Assembly (NCBI RefSeq): GCF_003668635.1
Contig: NZ_RCWH01000004.1
Span: 62,001 to 126,000, forward strand
Reading direction: 5' to 3'
Origin: Planomicrobium sp. Y74
Lineage (GTDB): Bacteria; Bacillota; Bacilli; Bacillales_A; Planococcaceae
Length of the DNA: 64,000 bases
Of the stretch, positions 33,502 to 41,932 are shown in pieces. Each line of letters starts with the position of its first letter. Position 1 is the first letter of the stretch. Below the pieces are notes generated by a model. That model was not told the origin of the DNA. It did no database searches and was given only the letters and a program-made list of their open reading frames with translations. Position numbers and translations under genes: made by a program.

Positions 33502-35220
33502 TTGAACTTAAAACATTTTTTCAAGTACTACAAACCGCATAAACGCCTATTTATCGTCGATTTCTCGAGTGCGGTAATTGTCGCGATTTTGGAATTGGCT
33601 TTTCCGGTAGCCGTTCAATATTTTATCGATGAATTACTGCCGAGCGGTGAATGGAGCACCATCGTTACCGTAAGCATCCTTTTGCTGGCCGTGTTCCTGC
33701 TTAGTACGTTCCTTCAATATATCGTCAGTTTTCTTGGCCACAAACTCGGCATCAACATTGAAACCGATATGCGCGAGGAACTTTTCACACATGTGCAGCG
33801 GCAGTCTTTCCGCTTCTTCGACAATATAAAAACCGGCCATATCATGAGCCGCATCACTAATGACTTATTTGATATCGGTGAACTGGCCCACCATGGACCG
33901 GAAGACTTCTTCATTGCCATCATGACTTTCTTCGGCGCATTCGGCATCATGTTCTGGATCAATCCAAAACTCGCGCTCGTCACGCTGATTGTCGTGCCAT
34001 TCCTGGTTTGGCTGATCACTTACTGCAACATCAAGATGAATTCAGCATGGAGCAATATGTACGGCAAAATCGCCGACGTCAACGGCCGTGTGGAAGACAG
34101 CGTTTCCGGCGCGCGTGTCGTGCAATCTTTCACCAACGAAGAATTTGAAATCAACCGTTTCAAAAAAGACAACGGCAGTTTCCGCCTCGCCAAGCTTGTC
34201 GCTTATAAAGTGATGGCCGCTACCCATTCCAGCATCTATATGATGACGCGTCTTTTGACATTGATTGTCCTTGTTTACGGTGCATGGCTGAATTACCAAA
34301 ACGAATTAAGCTACGGGGAACTGGTCAGTTTCGTGCTGTTCCTGAATGTGCTGATCAAACCGATTGATAAAATCAGCGCGTTGCTTGAATTGTATCCTAA
34401 AGGAATGGCCGGCTTCAGCCGCTTCCGCGAACTGATTGACCAGGATCCTGATATCGTCGATAAGAAAGGCGCCCAGCCGATTACCGGTTTGCAGGGCAAT
34501 ATCACTTTCGACAATGTCCATTTCGGTTATGATAAACATAAGAAAGTACTGAACGGTATCGATTTGAATCTCCGTGCAGGTGAAACGATTGCTTTTGTCG
34601 GTCCATCTGGCGCCGGTAAGACAACCATTTGTTCATTGATTCCACGTTTCTATGACATTCAGCAAGGTTCAATCGCCATCGACGGAATCGACATCCGGGA
34701 CATGACCAAGCATTCGTTGCGCTCCCATATCGGCATTGTGCAGCAGGACGTTTTTCTGTTCACGGGTACAATCCGCGAGAATATCGCATATGGCAGGCAA
34801 GGCGCGAGTGATGAAGAGATTCTTGCCGCAGCCCGAAAAGCCCATCTTGAAGACTTCGTCAATAAATTGCCTGATGGCTATGAAACTCAAATCGGTGAAC
34901 GCGGACTGAAATTGTCAGGCGGCCAGAAACAACGCCTCGCTATTGCGCGCATGTTCCTTAAAAATCCGCCGATACTGATTTTGGATGAAGCAACTTCCGC
35001 GCTTGATACCGAAACAGAACGTGTCATTCAGGAAGCTCTTTCTGAACTCGCAGAAAACCGCACCACGTTGATCATCGCCCATAGGCTGGCGACAATACGC
35101 GACGCAGACCGCGTCATCGTTGTGACCGAAGACGGCATCGCGGAACAAGGCGGATACAGCGAACTGCTTGAACACAATGGCATCTTTGCGAACCTGCATC
35201 GCATTCAGTTCCAGCAATAA
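33502..35220 (+). CDS. ABC exporter half-transporter (MsbA/BmrA-like)
   Basis: The 572-residue protein combines six membrane spans (about residues 15-300) with a C-terminal ATPase: Walker A GPSGAGKTT, Q-loop VQQDVFLF, signature KLSGGQKQR, Walker B ILILDEATSALD and the switch His in IIAHRL. It should act as a homodimer that exports lipids or drugs; the cargo is unknown. The frame includes GTG 33493, but that codon is part of the Shine-Dalgarno GAGGTG; TTG 33502 is better spaced. It is a single-gene unit on the plus strand, followed at once by a repeat of the second family and a terminator. Confidence 0.92.
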   Translation: MNLKHFFKYYKPHKRLFIVDFSSAVIVAILELAFPVAVQYFIDELLPSGEWSTIVTVSILLLAVFLLSTFLQYIVSFLGHKLGINIETDMREELFTHVQRQSFRFFDNIKTGHIMSRITNDLFDIGELAHHGPEDFFIAIMTFFGAFGIMFWINPKLALVTLIVVPFLVWLITYCNIKMNSAWSNMYGKIADVNGRVEDSVSGARVVQSFTNEEFEINRFKKDNGSFRLAKLVAYKVMAATHSSIYMMTRLLTLIVLVYGAWLNYQNELSYGELVSFVLFLNVLIKPIDKISALLELYPKGMAGFSRFRELIDQDPDIVDKKGAQPITGLQGNITFDNVHFGYDKHKKVLNGIDLNLRAGETIAFVGPSGAGKTTICSLIPRFYDIQQGSIAIDGIDIRDMTKHSLRSHIGIVQQDVFLFTGTIRENIAYGRQGASDEEILAAARKAHLEDFVNKLPDGYETQIGERGLKLSGGQKQRLAIARMFLKNPPILILDEATSALDTETERVIQEALSELAENRTTLIIAHRLATIRDADRVIVVTEDGIAEQGGYSELLEHNGIFANLHRIQFQQ

Positions 35221-35221
35221 A

Positions 35222-35343
35222 GAAAAGCGACAACGCCCGGTTAGCTCTGACAGGCATAAGACGATTTGGCGAAGCGGCGTCTTTTCAGCCGCACAGCCAA
35301 AGCGGCTTATGACCCGAAGAGCTGGGTCGCCGGAGTCTGGACA
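35222..35343 (+). repeat. Intergenic hairpin repeat family 2, copy 1
   Basis: It starts GAAAAGCGACAACGCCCGG and ends GGAGTCTGGACA. Internal arms AGCTCT-N6-CATAAG and CTTATG-N6-AGAGCT can fold into a long hairpin. A second copy lies at 58440-58560 with about the same ends and arms but a changed middle. Both copies begin 2-5 bp after the stop codon of a plus-strand ABC transporter gene. Confidence 0.8.
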
Positions 35344-35357
35344 ATAACGAAAAGCGA

Positions 35358-35392
35358 AAGCGCGACCGGGGTTGTTCCGGTCACGCTTTTTT
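35358..35392 (+). terminator. Terminator after the ABC exporter gene
   Basis: AGCGCGACCGG and CCGGTCACGCT pair with one mismatch; T6 follows. Confidence 0.75.
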
Positions 35393-35425
35393 ACGAGTTG
35401 GGCATATTTTAAAATAGCCCATATC

Positions 35426-35454
35426 AAAAAGCCGGCTTCCGCGTGGAAGCCGGC
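35426..35454 (-). terminator. Terminator after hflX
   Basis: Perfect stem GCCGGCTTCC - ACGC - GGAAGCCGGC with T5 on the minus strand and A/T runs on both sides. Confidence 0.9.
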
Positions 35455-35460
35455 TTTTCG

Positions 35461-36732
35461 TTATTTCCCTACAACAAATTCCTGGTAACGGTCGTAATCC
35501 GCCCGGCTCAGTTCAACCCGTAGCGAAGTGCCTTCTTCTTCGTAATCTGTTTCCCGGATGGTGGCTGTTTCATTCAGGTAACCCACGATATCTCCGCGGT
35601 CGAATGGAATGACCATCCGGCAAGTGACATAGTCTGCGAATATGCGCTGTTTGACCATCGCAAGCAGTTCATCCAGTCCTTTATCGTTTTTCGCAGAAAT
35701 CCACAGGCCGTCCCCATTTGTTCTTGGATGCGGGATACCGGCAAGATCTGATTTATTATACACATAGATCGTAGGAACATTCTCCACACCAACTTCATGG
35801 AGCGTCCGGTTGGTGACATCCATCATATGGCGATATTCTTCGTGTGAGACATCGACGACATGCAGTAGCAGGTCTGAGTTACGCGCTTCTTCAAGAGTCG
35901 AGCGGAATGCACGGACCAAATGATGCGGCAATTTACTGACAAATCCTACTGTATCGGTAAGAAGGAAACTTTTATTGTCTGCCAGCAAAATCTGGCGGAC
36001 AGAAGTTTCTAATGTAGCAAACAGCATATCTTTTTCGAAAACTTGCTTTTCTTCCTGCTGTCCTGTCTTTTTCAGCAATTCGTTCATGACGGTAGATTTT
36101 CCGGCATTGGTATATCCGACGAGCGACACGACCGGCATGCCTTTTTTCGTACGCTGCTTGCGCTGGGTTGTACGCTGGTCTTTAATATGTTCAAGTTCTT
36201 TATGCAATTTAGAAATCTGGTCTTCGATTTTCCGGCGATCGAGTTCGAGTTTCGTTTCACCGGCACCACGGTTTGCGACTCCACCGCTGCTGCTGCCCCC
36301 TTGGCGGCCGAGTGAAGCGCGAAGTCCGACCAGTCTTGGCATCATGTATTGCAATTGAGCCAATTCAACCTGCACTTGTGCTTCTCGCGTTTTCGCACGA
36401 CGAGAGAAAATATCAAGGATCAGCATTGTCCGGTCGATGACTTTGCATTCCAGGTCTTCCTCAAGATTCCGTATCTGCGAAGGGGATAGCTCATCATTGA
36501 AAATGATCAGATTGGCTTCTGTTTCTTCATAAAAAGCTTTTAGTTCGTCCACTTTCCCTGTCCCGACGTAATGGGAAGGGTTAATGCGTTCGAGGTTTTG
36601 AGTAATTTCACCAAGCACTTCAACGTTGCAGGCTTCCGCCAGATTTTTCAGTTCATCCATTTCATAATCGAAATGTGAGTCTTTTTGAAGCTGTACGCCG
36701 ACAAGCACCGCTTTTTCAATCAATATATCCAT
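35461..36732 (-). CDS. hflX: GTPase HflX
   Basis: The protein has 423 residues. The N-terminal HflX domain (with NPSHYVGTGKV and VIDRTMLILDIFSRRAKTREAQVQVELAQL) is followed by the glycine-rich GRQGGSSSGGVANRGAGETKLE segment, then the G domain with G1 GYTNAGKST, G3 DTVGF and G4 NKSD, and a C-terminal extension. HflX is a ribosome-splitting GTPase that rescues stalled 70S ribosomes in heat or antibiotic stress. The ATG 36732 was chosen, with AAGGAG 9 nt upstream; a GTG lies two codons earlier. It is a single-gene unit. Confidence 0.96.
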   Translation of the reverse strand: MDILIEKAVLVGVQLQKDSHFDYEMDELKNLAEACNVEVLGEITQNLERINPSHYVGTGKVDELKAFYEETEANLIIFNDELSPSQIRNLEEDLECKVIDRTMLILDIFSRRAKTREAQVQVELAQLQYMMPRLVGLRASLGRQGGSSSGGVANRGAGETKLELDRRKIEDQISKLHKELEHIKDQRTTQRKQRTKKGMPVVSLVGYTNAGKSTVMNELLKKTGQQEEKQVFEKDMLFATLETSVRQILLADNKSFLLTDTVGFVSKLPHHLVRAFRSTLEEARNSDLLLHVVDVSHEEYRHMMDVTNRTLHEVGVENVPTIYVYNKSDLAGIPHPRTNGDGLWISAKNDKGLDELLAMVKQRIFADYVTCRMVIPFDRGDIVGYLNETATIRETDYEEEGTSLRVELSRADYDRYQEFVVGK

Positions 36733-36822
36733 ATGCACCTTCTCCTTTTCAGCCGCTTCACAAGCGCTGACTCTGTTCTCTCCATCTTATCACAAGGGCG
36801 ACAGACCTTTAAATTCAAGCCA

Positions 36823-37527
36823 TCAAATCATGTAAATGCCTTTTTGGTACAATACCCGTTCTTTGCCATTTCGAAAATAAACTTCTTCCAACCGCTCTTT
36901 TTGGCCCGTCTGCTTCCTGAACTCTATTTCACAATTTGGCAACTGCAAGCTGCCACCAAGAATAGCCTTCCACCTTCTGCTCGTTGCTTCCACATCCTCC
37001 ACCCCAAATACGCAGCGTTCCAAGGTTCTGTTTTCATCGGCCGCCTTAATGGCGCCATCTGCCTTAAGCCCTTCATACCGCTCTTCATCGGTTTCATTCC
37101 ATTCAATAAAGAATGGGTTCGGCAAGCGTTCCGAGAAATCCTCGTTAATAAACAGCATTTTCCACTCAATCAGTTTTCCTCCAGCAGTCCGGCGGCTGCC
37201 GTCCAGGATTCCGCTTGTCCGAAAACCTTCCGACGCTAAGCGTTCCTCCAATTGACCAATGGATTCCACACGAAAACAAATGGTCCCGAATCCCGGCCCA
37301 TTGCGCAATAATAACTGCGTCAAAGGATGGGATGCAGACTCGGCGATTTGCCGATTCTCCAGTGACAGCCATTCGATATAACTATCCATGCCATACCACA
37401 AGGCGTTACGTGTCCCCCATTTTTCGTGGCGCCCTCCTATAACTCCATGCAGATTTTGCTGTCCCCAGAACTCCACCGCTTGTTCAGGAGTTTCTTCTAT
37501 AAAATGTATGACGTGATCGAATTTCAT
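36823..37527 (-). CDS. VOC/glyoxalase-like domain protein
   Basis: This 234-residue protein starts MKFDHVIHFIEETPEQAVEF with the usual VOC strand and His, then GGRHEKWGTRNALWY and YIEWLSLENR, which match the glyoxalase-like domain (PF13468-type) proteins of Bacilli. A second, weaker VOC half follows (ERCVFGVEDVEATSRRWKAILG). The family covers metal-dependent dioxygenases, isomerases and resistance proteins; the substrate here is unknown. The ATG 37527 has GGAAGTGG upstream, and a longer frame from 37560 lacks a clear ribosome binding site. It seems to be a single gene, about 90 bp before the hflX start on the same strand. Confidence 0.8.
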   Translation of the reverse strand: MKFDHVIHFIEETPEQAVEFWGQQNLHGVIGGRHEKWGTRNALWYGMDSYIEWLSLENRQIAESASHPLTQLLLRNGPGFGTICFRVESIGQLEERLASEGFRTSGILDGSRRTAGGKLIEWKMLFINEDFSERLPNPFFIEWNETDEERYEGLKADGAIKAADENRTLERCVFGVEDVEATSRRWKAILGGSLQLPNCEIEFRKQTGQKERLEEVYFRNGKERVLYQKGIYMI

Positions 37528-37636
37528 GGATTCCACTTCCCTTTTCCTCAGATTCACCATATTGTTATCTAATTTAGTTTTTTCAAACTTTTCAATTTAA
37601 TTTTACCAAACTTCCCCCTACCGGTAGTCTTCACGG

Positions 37637-37660
37637 GTTATTTTCGGTAGTCTAGGGTAT
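37637..37660 (+). promoter_or_regulatory. SigB-like promoter candidate for the BCCT transporter
   Basis: GTTATT - 12 bp - GGGTAT resembles the general-stress consensus GTTTAA-N12-14-GGGTAT. The -10 half is perfect, the -35 half only fair. Bacillus opuD is known to use such a promoter. Confidence 0.5.
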
Positions 37661-37697
37661 ATAGAAAAATAATTGCATATTAAAACAGGAGGTCATC

Positions 37698-39248
37698 ATG
37701 GACAAAAAATTATGGATTAATCCCGTTTTCATCGTATCAACACTCGTCATCCTGCTGCTTGTCGTACTCGGAGCCTTGGCTAACGAGCAATTCAAGTCAG
37801 TATCGGACACCTTATTCAGTTTCACCACCGATAATTTTGGTTGGTTCTACCTGCTCGCCGTATTTATCATTACCCTATTCCTCATCTTCATATCCATCAG
37901 TAAATACGGTGGCATCCGTCTCGGTGCAGATACTGACCGCCCCGAATTCCCTTTTTTCACTTGGATTGGCATGTTGTTCTCAGCCGGCTTCGGTGCCGGC
38001 CTTGTATTTTGGGGCGTAGCTGAGCCGATGAGCCACTTCTTCACTACCCCTTTCGGCAATGAAGCACAAACTCCCGAAGCAGCCCGTATTGCAATGGGTT
38101 ACTCATTCTTTCACTGGGGAGTCAGCCAATGGTCAGTCTTCGCAATTGTAGGTCTGGTCATCGGATTCCTGCAATTCCGAAAGAAAAAATCGGGACTTGT
38201 ATCGACCGCTCTCGAACCCATAACCGGTTCAAAACCATTGGTGAAACATTCGATTGATTCTTTGGCTGTAATTGCCACTGTCATGGGGATTGCAACTTCG
38301 CTTGGTCTTGGCGTGTTGCAGATGAACGGCGGTTTGAACGCAGTCTTTGGCATCGAAAATTCATTCACTATCCAATTGATCATCATTGGTGTCATGTTCG
38401 CCGCTTATACGCTATCATCTTCCACTGGACTACATAAAGGTATCGCTTATTTAAGCAACCTGAATCTCGGATTGGCTTTGGTCCTGATGGTATTTGTATT
38501 CTTCGCGGGGCCGACCGTCTTTATCATGGAGACTTTCACATTGGCGCTCGGTGATTATATTACTAACTTCATTCAGTACAGTTTACGTATGCAACCCTAC
38601 GCTGACGGAGAATGGGTCCGCGGTTGGACCATCTTCTATTGGGCTTGGGCAATTGCCTGGTCGCCGTTTGTCGGTGCCTTTGTCGCCCGCGTTTCCCGTG
38701 GACGGACAATCCGTGAATTTGTTCTCGGTGTATTGGTCATCCCACCGGCAATCGCCTGCGTGTGGATTGCCGTCTTTGGCGGAACCGCATTATTCTATGA
38801 TTTGAACAACGGCACCGGTATTGCCGAAGCGGTTAATAACGATCTCACATCAGCTTTGTTCCAGACTTTTGATGTATTGCCTTTGGCGACAATTATGTCA
38901 GTTCTGGCAATCCTATTGATTTTCACATTCCTGGTCACTTCAGCCGACTCTGCCACGTACATTCTGGCAAGCATGACAAGTTTCGGCAGTCTGAATCCAC
39001 CGACCGTGTTCAAAATCATCTGGGGTGTGCTGATGGCCTCGATTGCCGCCGTCCTGCTTTACTCAGGCGGACTTGAAGCTTTGCAGACTGCATCCTTGAT
39101 TTCGGCTCTGCCGTTCACCGTCCTGCTGCTGCTCATGGTATGGTCATTCGTTAAGCTATTGCGCACTGAAACACCGCCCATCCGCAAATCAGATATACGC
39201 CAGTTCAAGAAGATGGAAAGAGAAGCACGAAAAGATCAACGAAAATAA
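37698..39248 (+). CDS. opuD: BCCT family glycine betaine/choline transporter (OpuD-like)
   Basis: The 516-residue, 12-span secondary transporter takes up betaine-type osmolytes with Na+ or H+. Family segments are FSAGFGAGLVFWGVAEPM at span 3 with the Gly-rich sodium-site stretch, GYSFFHWGVSQW, and the signature region beginning GWTIFYWAWAIAWSPFVG near residue 318 with the substrate-cage Trp residues. The tail ends in a basic cluster (KKMEREARKDQRK), the region that senses osmotic strength in BetP-type carriers. AGGAGGT precedes the ATG. A SigB-like promoter is placed upstream. It complements the OpuC importer in this window. Confidence 0.92.
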   Translation: MDKKLWINPVFIVSTLVILLLVVLGALANEQFKSVSDTLFSFTTDNFGWFYLLAVFIITLFLIFISISKYGGIRLGADTDRPEFPFFTWIGMLFSAGFGAGLVFWGVAEPMSHFFTTPFGNEAQTPEAARIAMGYSFFHWGVSQWSVFAIVGLVIGFLQFRKKKSGLVSTALEPITGSKPLVKHSIDSLAVIATVMGIATSLGLGVLQMNGGLNAVFGIENSFTIQLIIIGVMFAAYTLSSSTGLHKGIAYLSNLNLGLALVLMVFVFFAGPTVFIMETFTLALGDYITNFIQYSLRMQPYADGEWVRGWTIFYWAWAIAWSPFVGAFVARVSRGRTIREFVLGVLVIPPAIACVWIAVFGGTALFYDLNNGTGIAEAVNNDLTSALFQTFDVLPLATIMSVLAILLIFTFLVTSADSATYILASMTSFGSLNPPTVFKIIWGVLMASIAAVLLYSGGLEALQTASLISALPFTVLLLLMVWSFVKLLRTETPPIRKSDIRQFKKMEREARKDQRK

Positions 39249-39270
39249 AATAGTTTGAGACAAACGAAAA

Positions 39271-39303
39271 AGCTCAACCCTATCCATACGGAAGGGTTGA
39301 GCT
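39271..39303. terminator. Bidirectional terminator between opuD and putP
   Basis: AGCTCAACCCT and AGGGTTGAGCT pair perfectly; A-run on the left and T-run on the right serve both strands. Confidence 0.88.
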
Positions 39304-39315
39304 TTTTTCATTATT

Positions 39316-40839
39316 TTATGACTTGTCTTCTTTGATCAAACGTACTGTTTCATCAAACTCTGTTTCAATTTCTGCATTTGGTTTGTAAGTAACGAGACTT
39401 ACCAACCAAGCGACAAGAAGACACAGGATGAATCCTGGGATGATTTCGTAGACGCTGCCGATGAAGTTAGTAGTCGCTGTTGCGCCTGCATCTCCTTCAG
39501 CAGTTCCGGCTGAATCCCAGATGATAACAGTAGCAGCACCGACGATCATGCCGGCAAGGGCTCCCATGCTCGTGAATTTACGCCAGAATAAAGACAACAG
39601 GATTAACGGACCGAATGCCGCACCGAACCCTGCCCAGGCGTAGGCAACTAATTCGAGAATTGTTGCATTTCTTTCCCATGCAAGGAAGGCAGCTAACAAA
39701 GCTACCAGCAATACGCCGGCACGTCCAAGATTTACAACAACGGTATCTGAAATTTTCTTTTTGAATGCAATTTTATACAAATCTTCCACCAGTGCCGAAG
39801 AACTTACAAGCAATTGGGATGAAATCGTGCTCATGATGGCAGCCAATACAGCTGCAAGCATCAACCCGGCGATAAGCGGGTGGAACAGGATTTGTCCGAG
39901 CGCGATGAATACCGCTTCCGGATCTGTCAATGTCGCACTTGGATTTTGCTGGAAATACGCAATACCGACAAGCGCTGTCGACACAGCTCCGATAAGGCTG
40001 AGAATCATCCACCCAATACCAATGCGGCGTGCAACCTTAACTTCTCTTAACGTTTTAATCGCCATAAAACGGACGATGATGTGCGGCTGGCCAAAGTAAC
40101 CTAGGCCCCAAGCTGCCGCGGAAATAACACCGATTATTGAAGCACCGGTTGTGAAGTTAAGCAATGCCGGGTCCACAGCACGGATGCTGTCCGCAGTTCC
40201 CTCGAATCCGCCCGTTACAAAAATTCCGATCGACGGAATTGCAATCAATGCGAGGAACATCATGATTCCTTGAACAAAGTCAGTATAGCTGACGGCAAGG
40301 AATCCACCGAAAAGTGTGTAGGCTACGACAACTGCGGCTACGATGACCATACCAAGCTGATAGCTCAGCCCAAATGAACTTTCGAAGAATACGCCGCCAG
40401 CCACCATTCCAGAAGAAACATAGAACGTGAAAAAGATCAGAATAATAATGCCTGATACAATTCTTAATAATCGTGAAGAATCTCTCAATCGATTTTCCAA
40501 AAAGCTCGGAATAGTAATCGAGTCTTTTGTTACGAGTGAGTAAATCCGCAAACGCGGTGCCACGAAATACCAGTTTAAATAAGCCCCGATTGTTAAACCA
40601 ATCGCAATCCAAACTTCCACTAGACCTCCAACATAAATAGCTCCGGGAAGGCCTAATAATAACCAGCCCGACATGTCGGATGCTCCTGCACTAAGTGCTG
40701 CTACGGCAGGTCCAAGACCACGTCCTCCAAGCATGTAATCCGATAAATTGACGGTTTTGCGATAAGCGTACCATCCGATGAATAGCATAGCGATGAGGTA
40801 AATAATTAGCGCTATGATTTGATAAGTTAAATCTGACAT
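39316..40839 (-). CDS. putP: Sodium/proline symporter PutP
   Basis: The 507-residue protein of the SSS family has about 13 spans. SDYMLGGRGLGPAVAALSAGASDMSGWLLLGLPGA near residues 38-70 holds the Na+ and proline contact residues of PutP, and GYFGQPHIIVRFMAIK near residue 255 is the family signature. STISSQLLVSSSALVEDLY in span 8 is also typical, with the conserved Ser pair for sodium. The ATG 40839 follows GGGGGAG; the frame extends a few codons upstream. Proline is both an osmoprotectant and a nutrient; no put catabolic genes are adjacent, so an osmotic role (OpuE-like) is also possible. Confidence 0.92.
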   Translation of the reverse strand: MSDLTYQIIALIIYLIAMLFIGWYAYRKTVNLSDYMLGGRGLGPAVAALSAGASDMSGWLLLGLPGAIYVGGLVEVWIAIGLTIGAYLNWYFVAPRLRIYSLVTKDSITIPSFLENRLRDSSRLLRIVSGIIILIFFTFYVSSGMVAGGVFFESSFGLSYQLGMVIVAAVVVAYTLFGGFLAVSYTDFVQGIMMFLALIAIPSIGIFVTGGFEGTADSIRAVDPALLNFTTGASIIGVISAAAWGLGYFGQPHIIVRFMAIKTLREVKVARRIGIGWMILSLIGAVSTALVGIAYFQQNPSATLTDPEAVFIALGQILFHPLIAGLMLAAVLAAIMSTISSQLLVSSSALVEDLYKIAFKKKISDTVVVNLGRAGVLLVALLAAFLAWERNATILELVAYAWAGFGAAFGPLILLSLFWRKFTSMGALAGMIVGAATVIIWDSAGTAEGDAGATATTNFIGSVYEIIPGFILCLLVAWLVSLVTYKPNAEIETEFDETVRLIKEDKS

Positions 40840-40948
40840 CTTATCTCCCCCTTCCACACCATTGTAACATTCTGAGTCTTTAATACCAGTAATTTTTTGT
40901 TTCGCATGCTAATAAAAGGGGGAATTGAGTGGCAAGGAGGCGATTATT

Positions 40949-41314
40949 GTGCCATGGAATAAAGACGATTATCCGGATTCTTTCAAGAACTTAAACCCTG
41001 ATGTACGTAACAAAGCAATTGAAATTGCGAACGCATTGCTCGAAGATAATTACGAAGAAGGAAGAGCAATTTCGATTGCCACAGCCCAAGCCCAAAAATA
41101 TGTGGAAGGAGACAAAGAACACCCGATCTATGAAATCCGATCACACGATGATGGCTGGCAGTTGAAGAAAAAAGACAGTAAGAAAGCGATTTTAATTGAG
41201 GAAACAAAAGAAGAACTAATGGATGAAGCAAAACGTTATGTCACCAAGAACCACGGCGAATTGCATATTTACTCAAATTCCGGCGAACTGCAGGATACAC
41301 TATACGAAGACTAG
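40949..41314 (+). CDS. YdaT-like general stress protein with DUF2188 domain
   Basis: This 121-residue protein begins MPWNKDDYPDSFKNLNPDVRNKAIEIANALL and continues with GRAISIATAQAQK, matching the N-terminus of Bacillus YdaT. The second half (SHDDGWQLKKKDSKKAILIEETKEELMDEAKRYV..HGELHIYSNSGELQ) is a DUF2188 unit. The function is unknown; YdaT is part of the SigB general stress regulon. GTG 40949 was chosen, 8 nt after AAGGAGG; a TTG further upstream would put the ribosome binding site inside the gene. A weak SigB-like element (GTTTCG-N15-GGGAAT) sits at 40899-40925. Confidence 0.85.
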   Translation: MPWNKDDYPDSFKNLNPDVRNKAIEIANALLEDNYEEGRAISIATAQAQKYVEGDKEHPIYEIRSHDDGWQLKKKDSKKAILIEETKEELMDEAKRYVTKNHGELHIYSNSGELQDTLYED

Positions 41315-41322
41315 GAAAAAAT

Positions 41323-41338
41323 AAAAAGCCGCTGTCGA
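41323..41338 (+). repeat. 16-bp direct repeat flanking the repeat block (left copy)
   Basis: AAAAAGCCGCTGTCGA recurs exactly at 41903-41918, where it is the first half of the desR terminator. The two copies flank the 560-bp block of mosaic repeats. Confidence 0.8.
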
Positions 41339-41600
41339 GAAACTGTCGATTACTTCAATCATTGCGCTCTAGGCGGGAGCTTTCCGCGGTGAGCGGCCTG
41401 AGCCTCCTCGTGCGCTTCGAAAACCCTGTGCTCCTGCAGCGTTTCACGCTTCGTCGCAAGCGCCGTCACTGCTTCCCGCAGGAAAGACATTGGCCGAAGC
41501 TTGCGAGGACAAGTCTTTGCGACGAAGCAGCGAAGCGATGCAGGAGCACATCTTTGCCCTTCACCGCCTAGCGCTTCATTCTGGTTTCATGCAGAATCGT
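41339..41600 (+). repeat. GC-rich palindromic repeat element (family 3)
   Basis: The element contains nested inverted arms: GTGCTCCTGCA (41428-41438) with TGCAGGAGCAC (41539-41549), and CTTCGTCGCAA (41449-41459) with TTGCGACGAAG (41517-41527). The same words occur inside the mosaic repeats at 16424-16461 and 41800-41850, so the families share modules. It holds no coding sequence. Confidence 0.75.
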
Positions 41601-41656
41601 TATGAACATCTTTTTACTTATATCAACCTATTATGAAACTCCATTTAGAGAAGGCT

Positions 41657-41873
41657 AACAGAGATATGGAGCAAAACAGCGAAGACTCCCAGGTGAGCAG
41701 GCGAATGCCGACGAAATGCAAGATCCACTCGGGCGAAGTGGAACGAGCCCGAGTTAGCTCAGCGCGAGCCAAGAGTTGGCCGTAGCCTGCAAGGCCGGCT
41801 CTTTGCGACGAAGCTAGCGCAGCGATGTAGGAGCACGGGTTTTGGAAAGCGGAGCTGTTTTGCGGAATATCGG
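41657..41873 (-). repeat. Long GC-rich mosaic repeat, copy C (inverted, truncated)
   Basis: Read on the minus strand it starts CGATATTCCGCAAAACAGCT and runs through CAAAACCCGTGCTCCTACATCGCT, CTAGCTTCGTCGCAAAG, GGCTCGCGCTGAGCTAACTCGG and GCCCGAGTGGATC to CGCTGTTTTGCTCCATATC. Order and words equal copy A (16384-16739), but the right-hand third is missing. It lies between the YdaT-like gene and the desR terminator. Confidence 0.85.
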
Positions 41874-41901
41874 TTTCCTAGCTTTCTTTCTCAACAAGCA
41901 T

Positions 41902-41929
41902 GAAAAAGCCGCTGTCGATTGACAGCGGC
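41902..41929 (-). terminator. Terminator after desR
   Basis: GCCGCTGTC - AATC - GACAGCGGC with T5 on the minus strand. Half of it is duplicated at 41323. Confidence 0.9.
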
Positions 41930-41932
41930 CTT

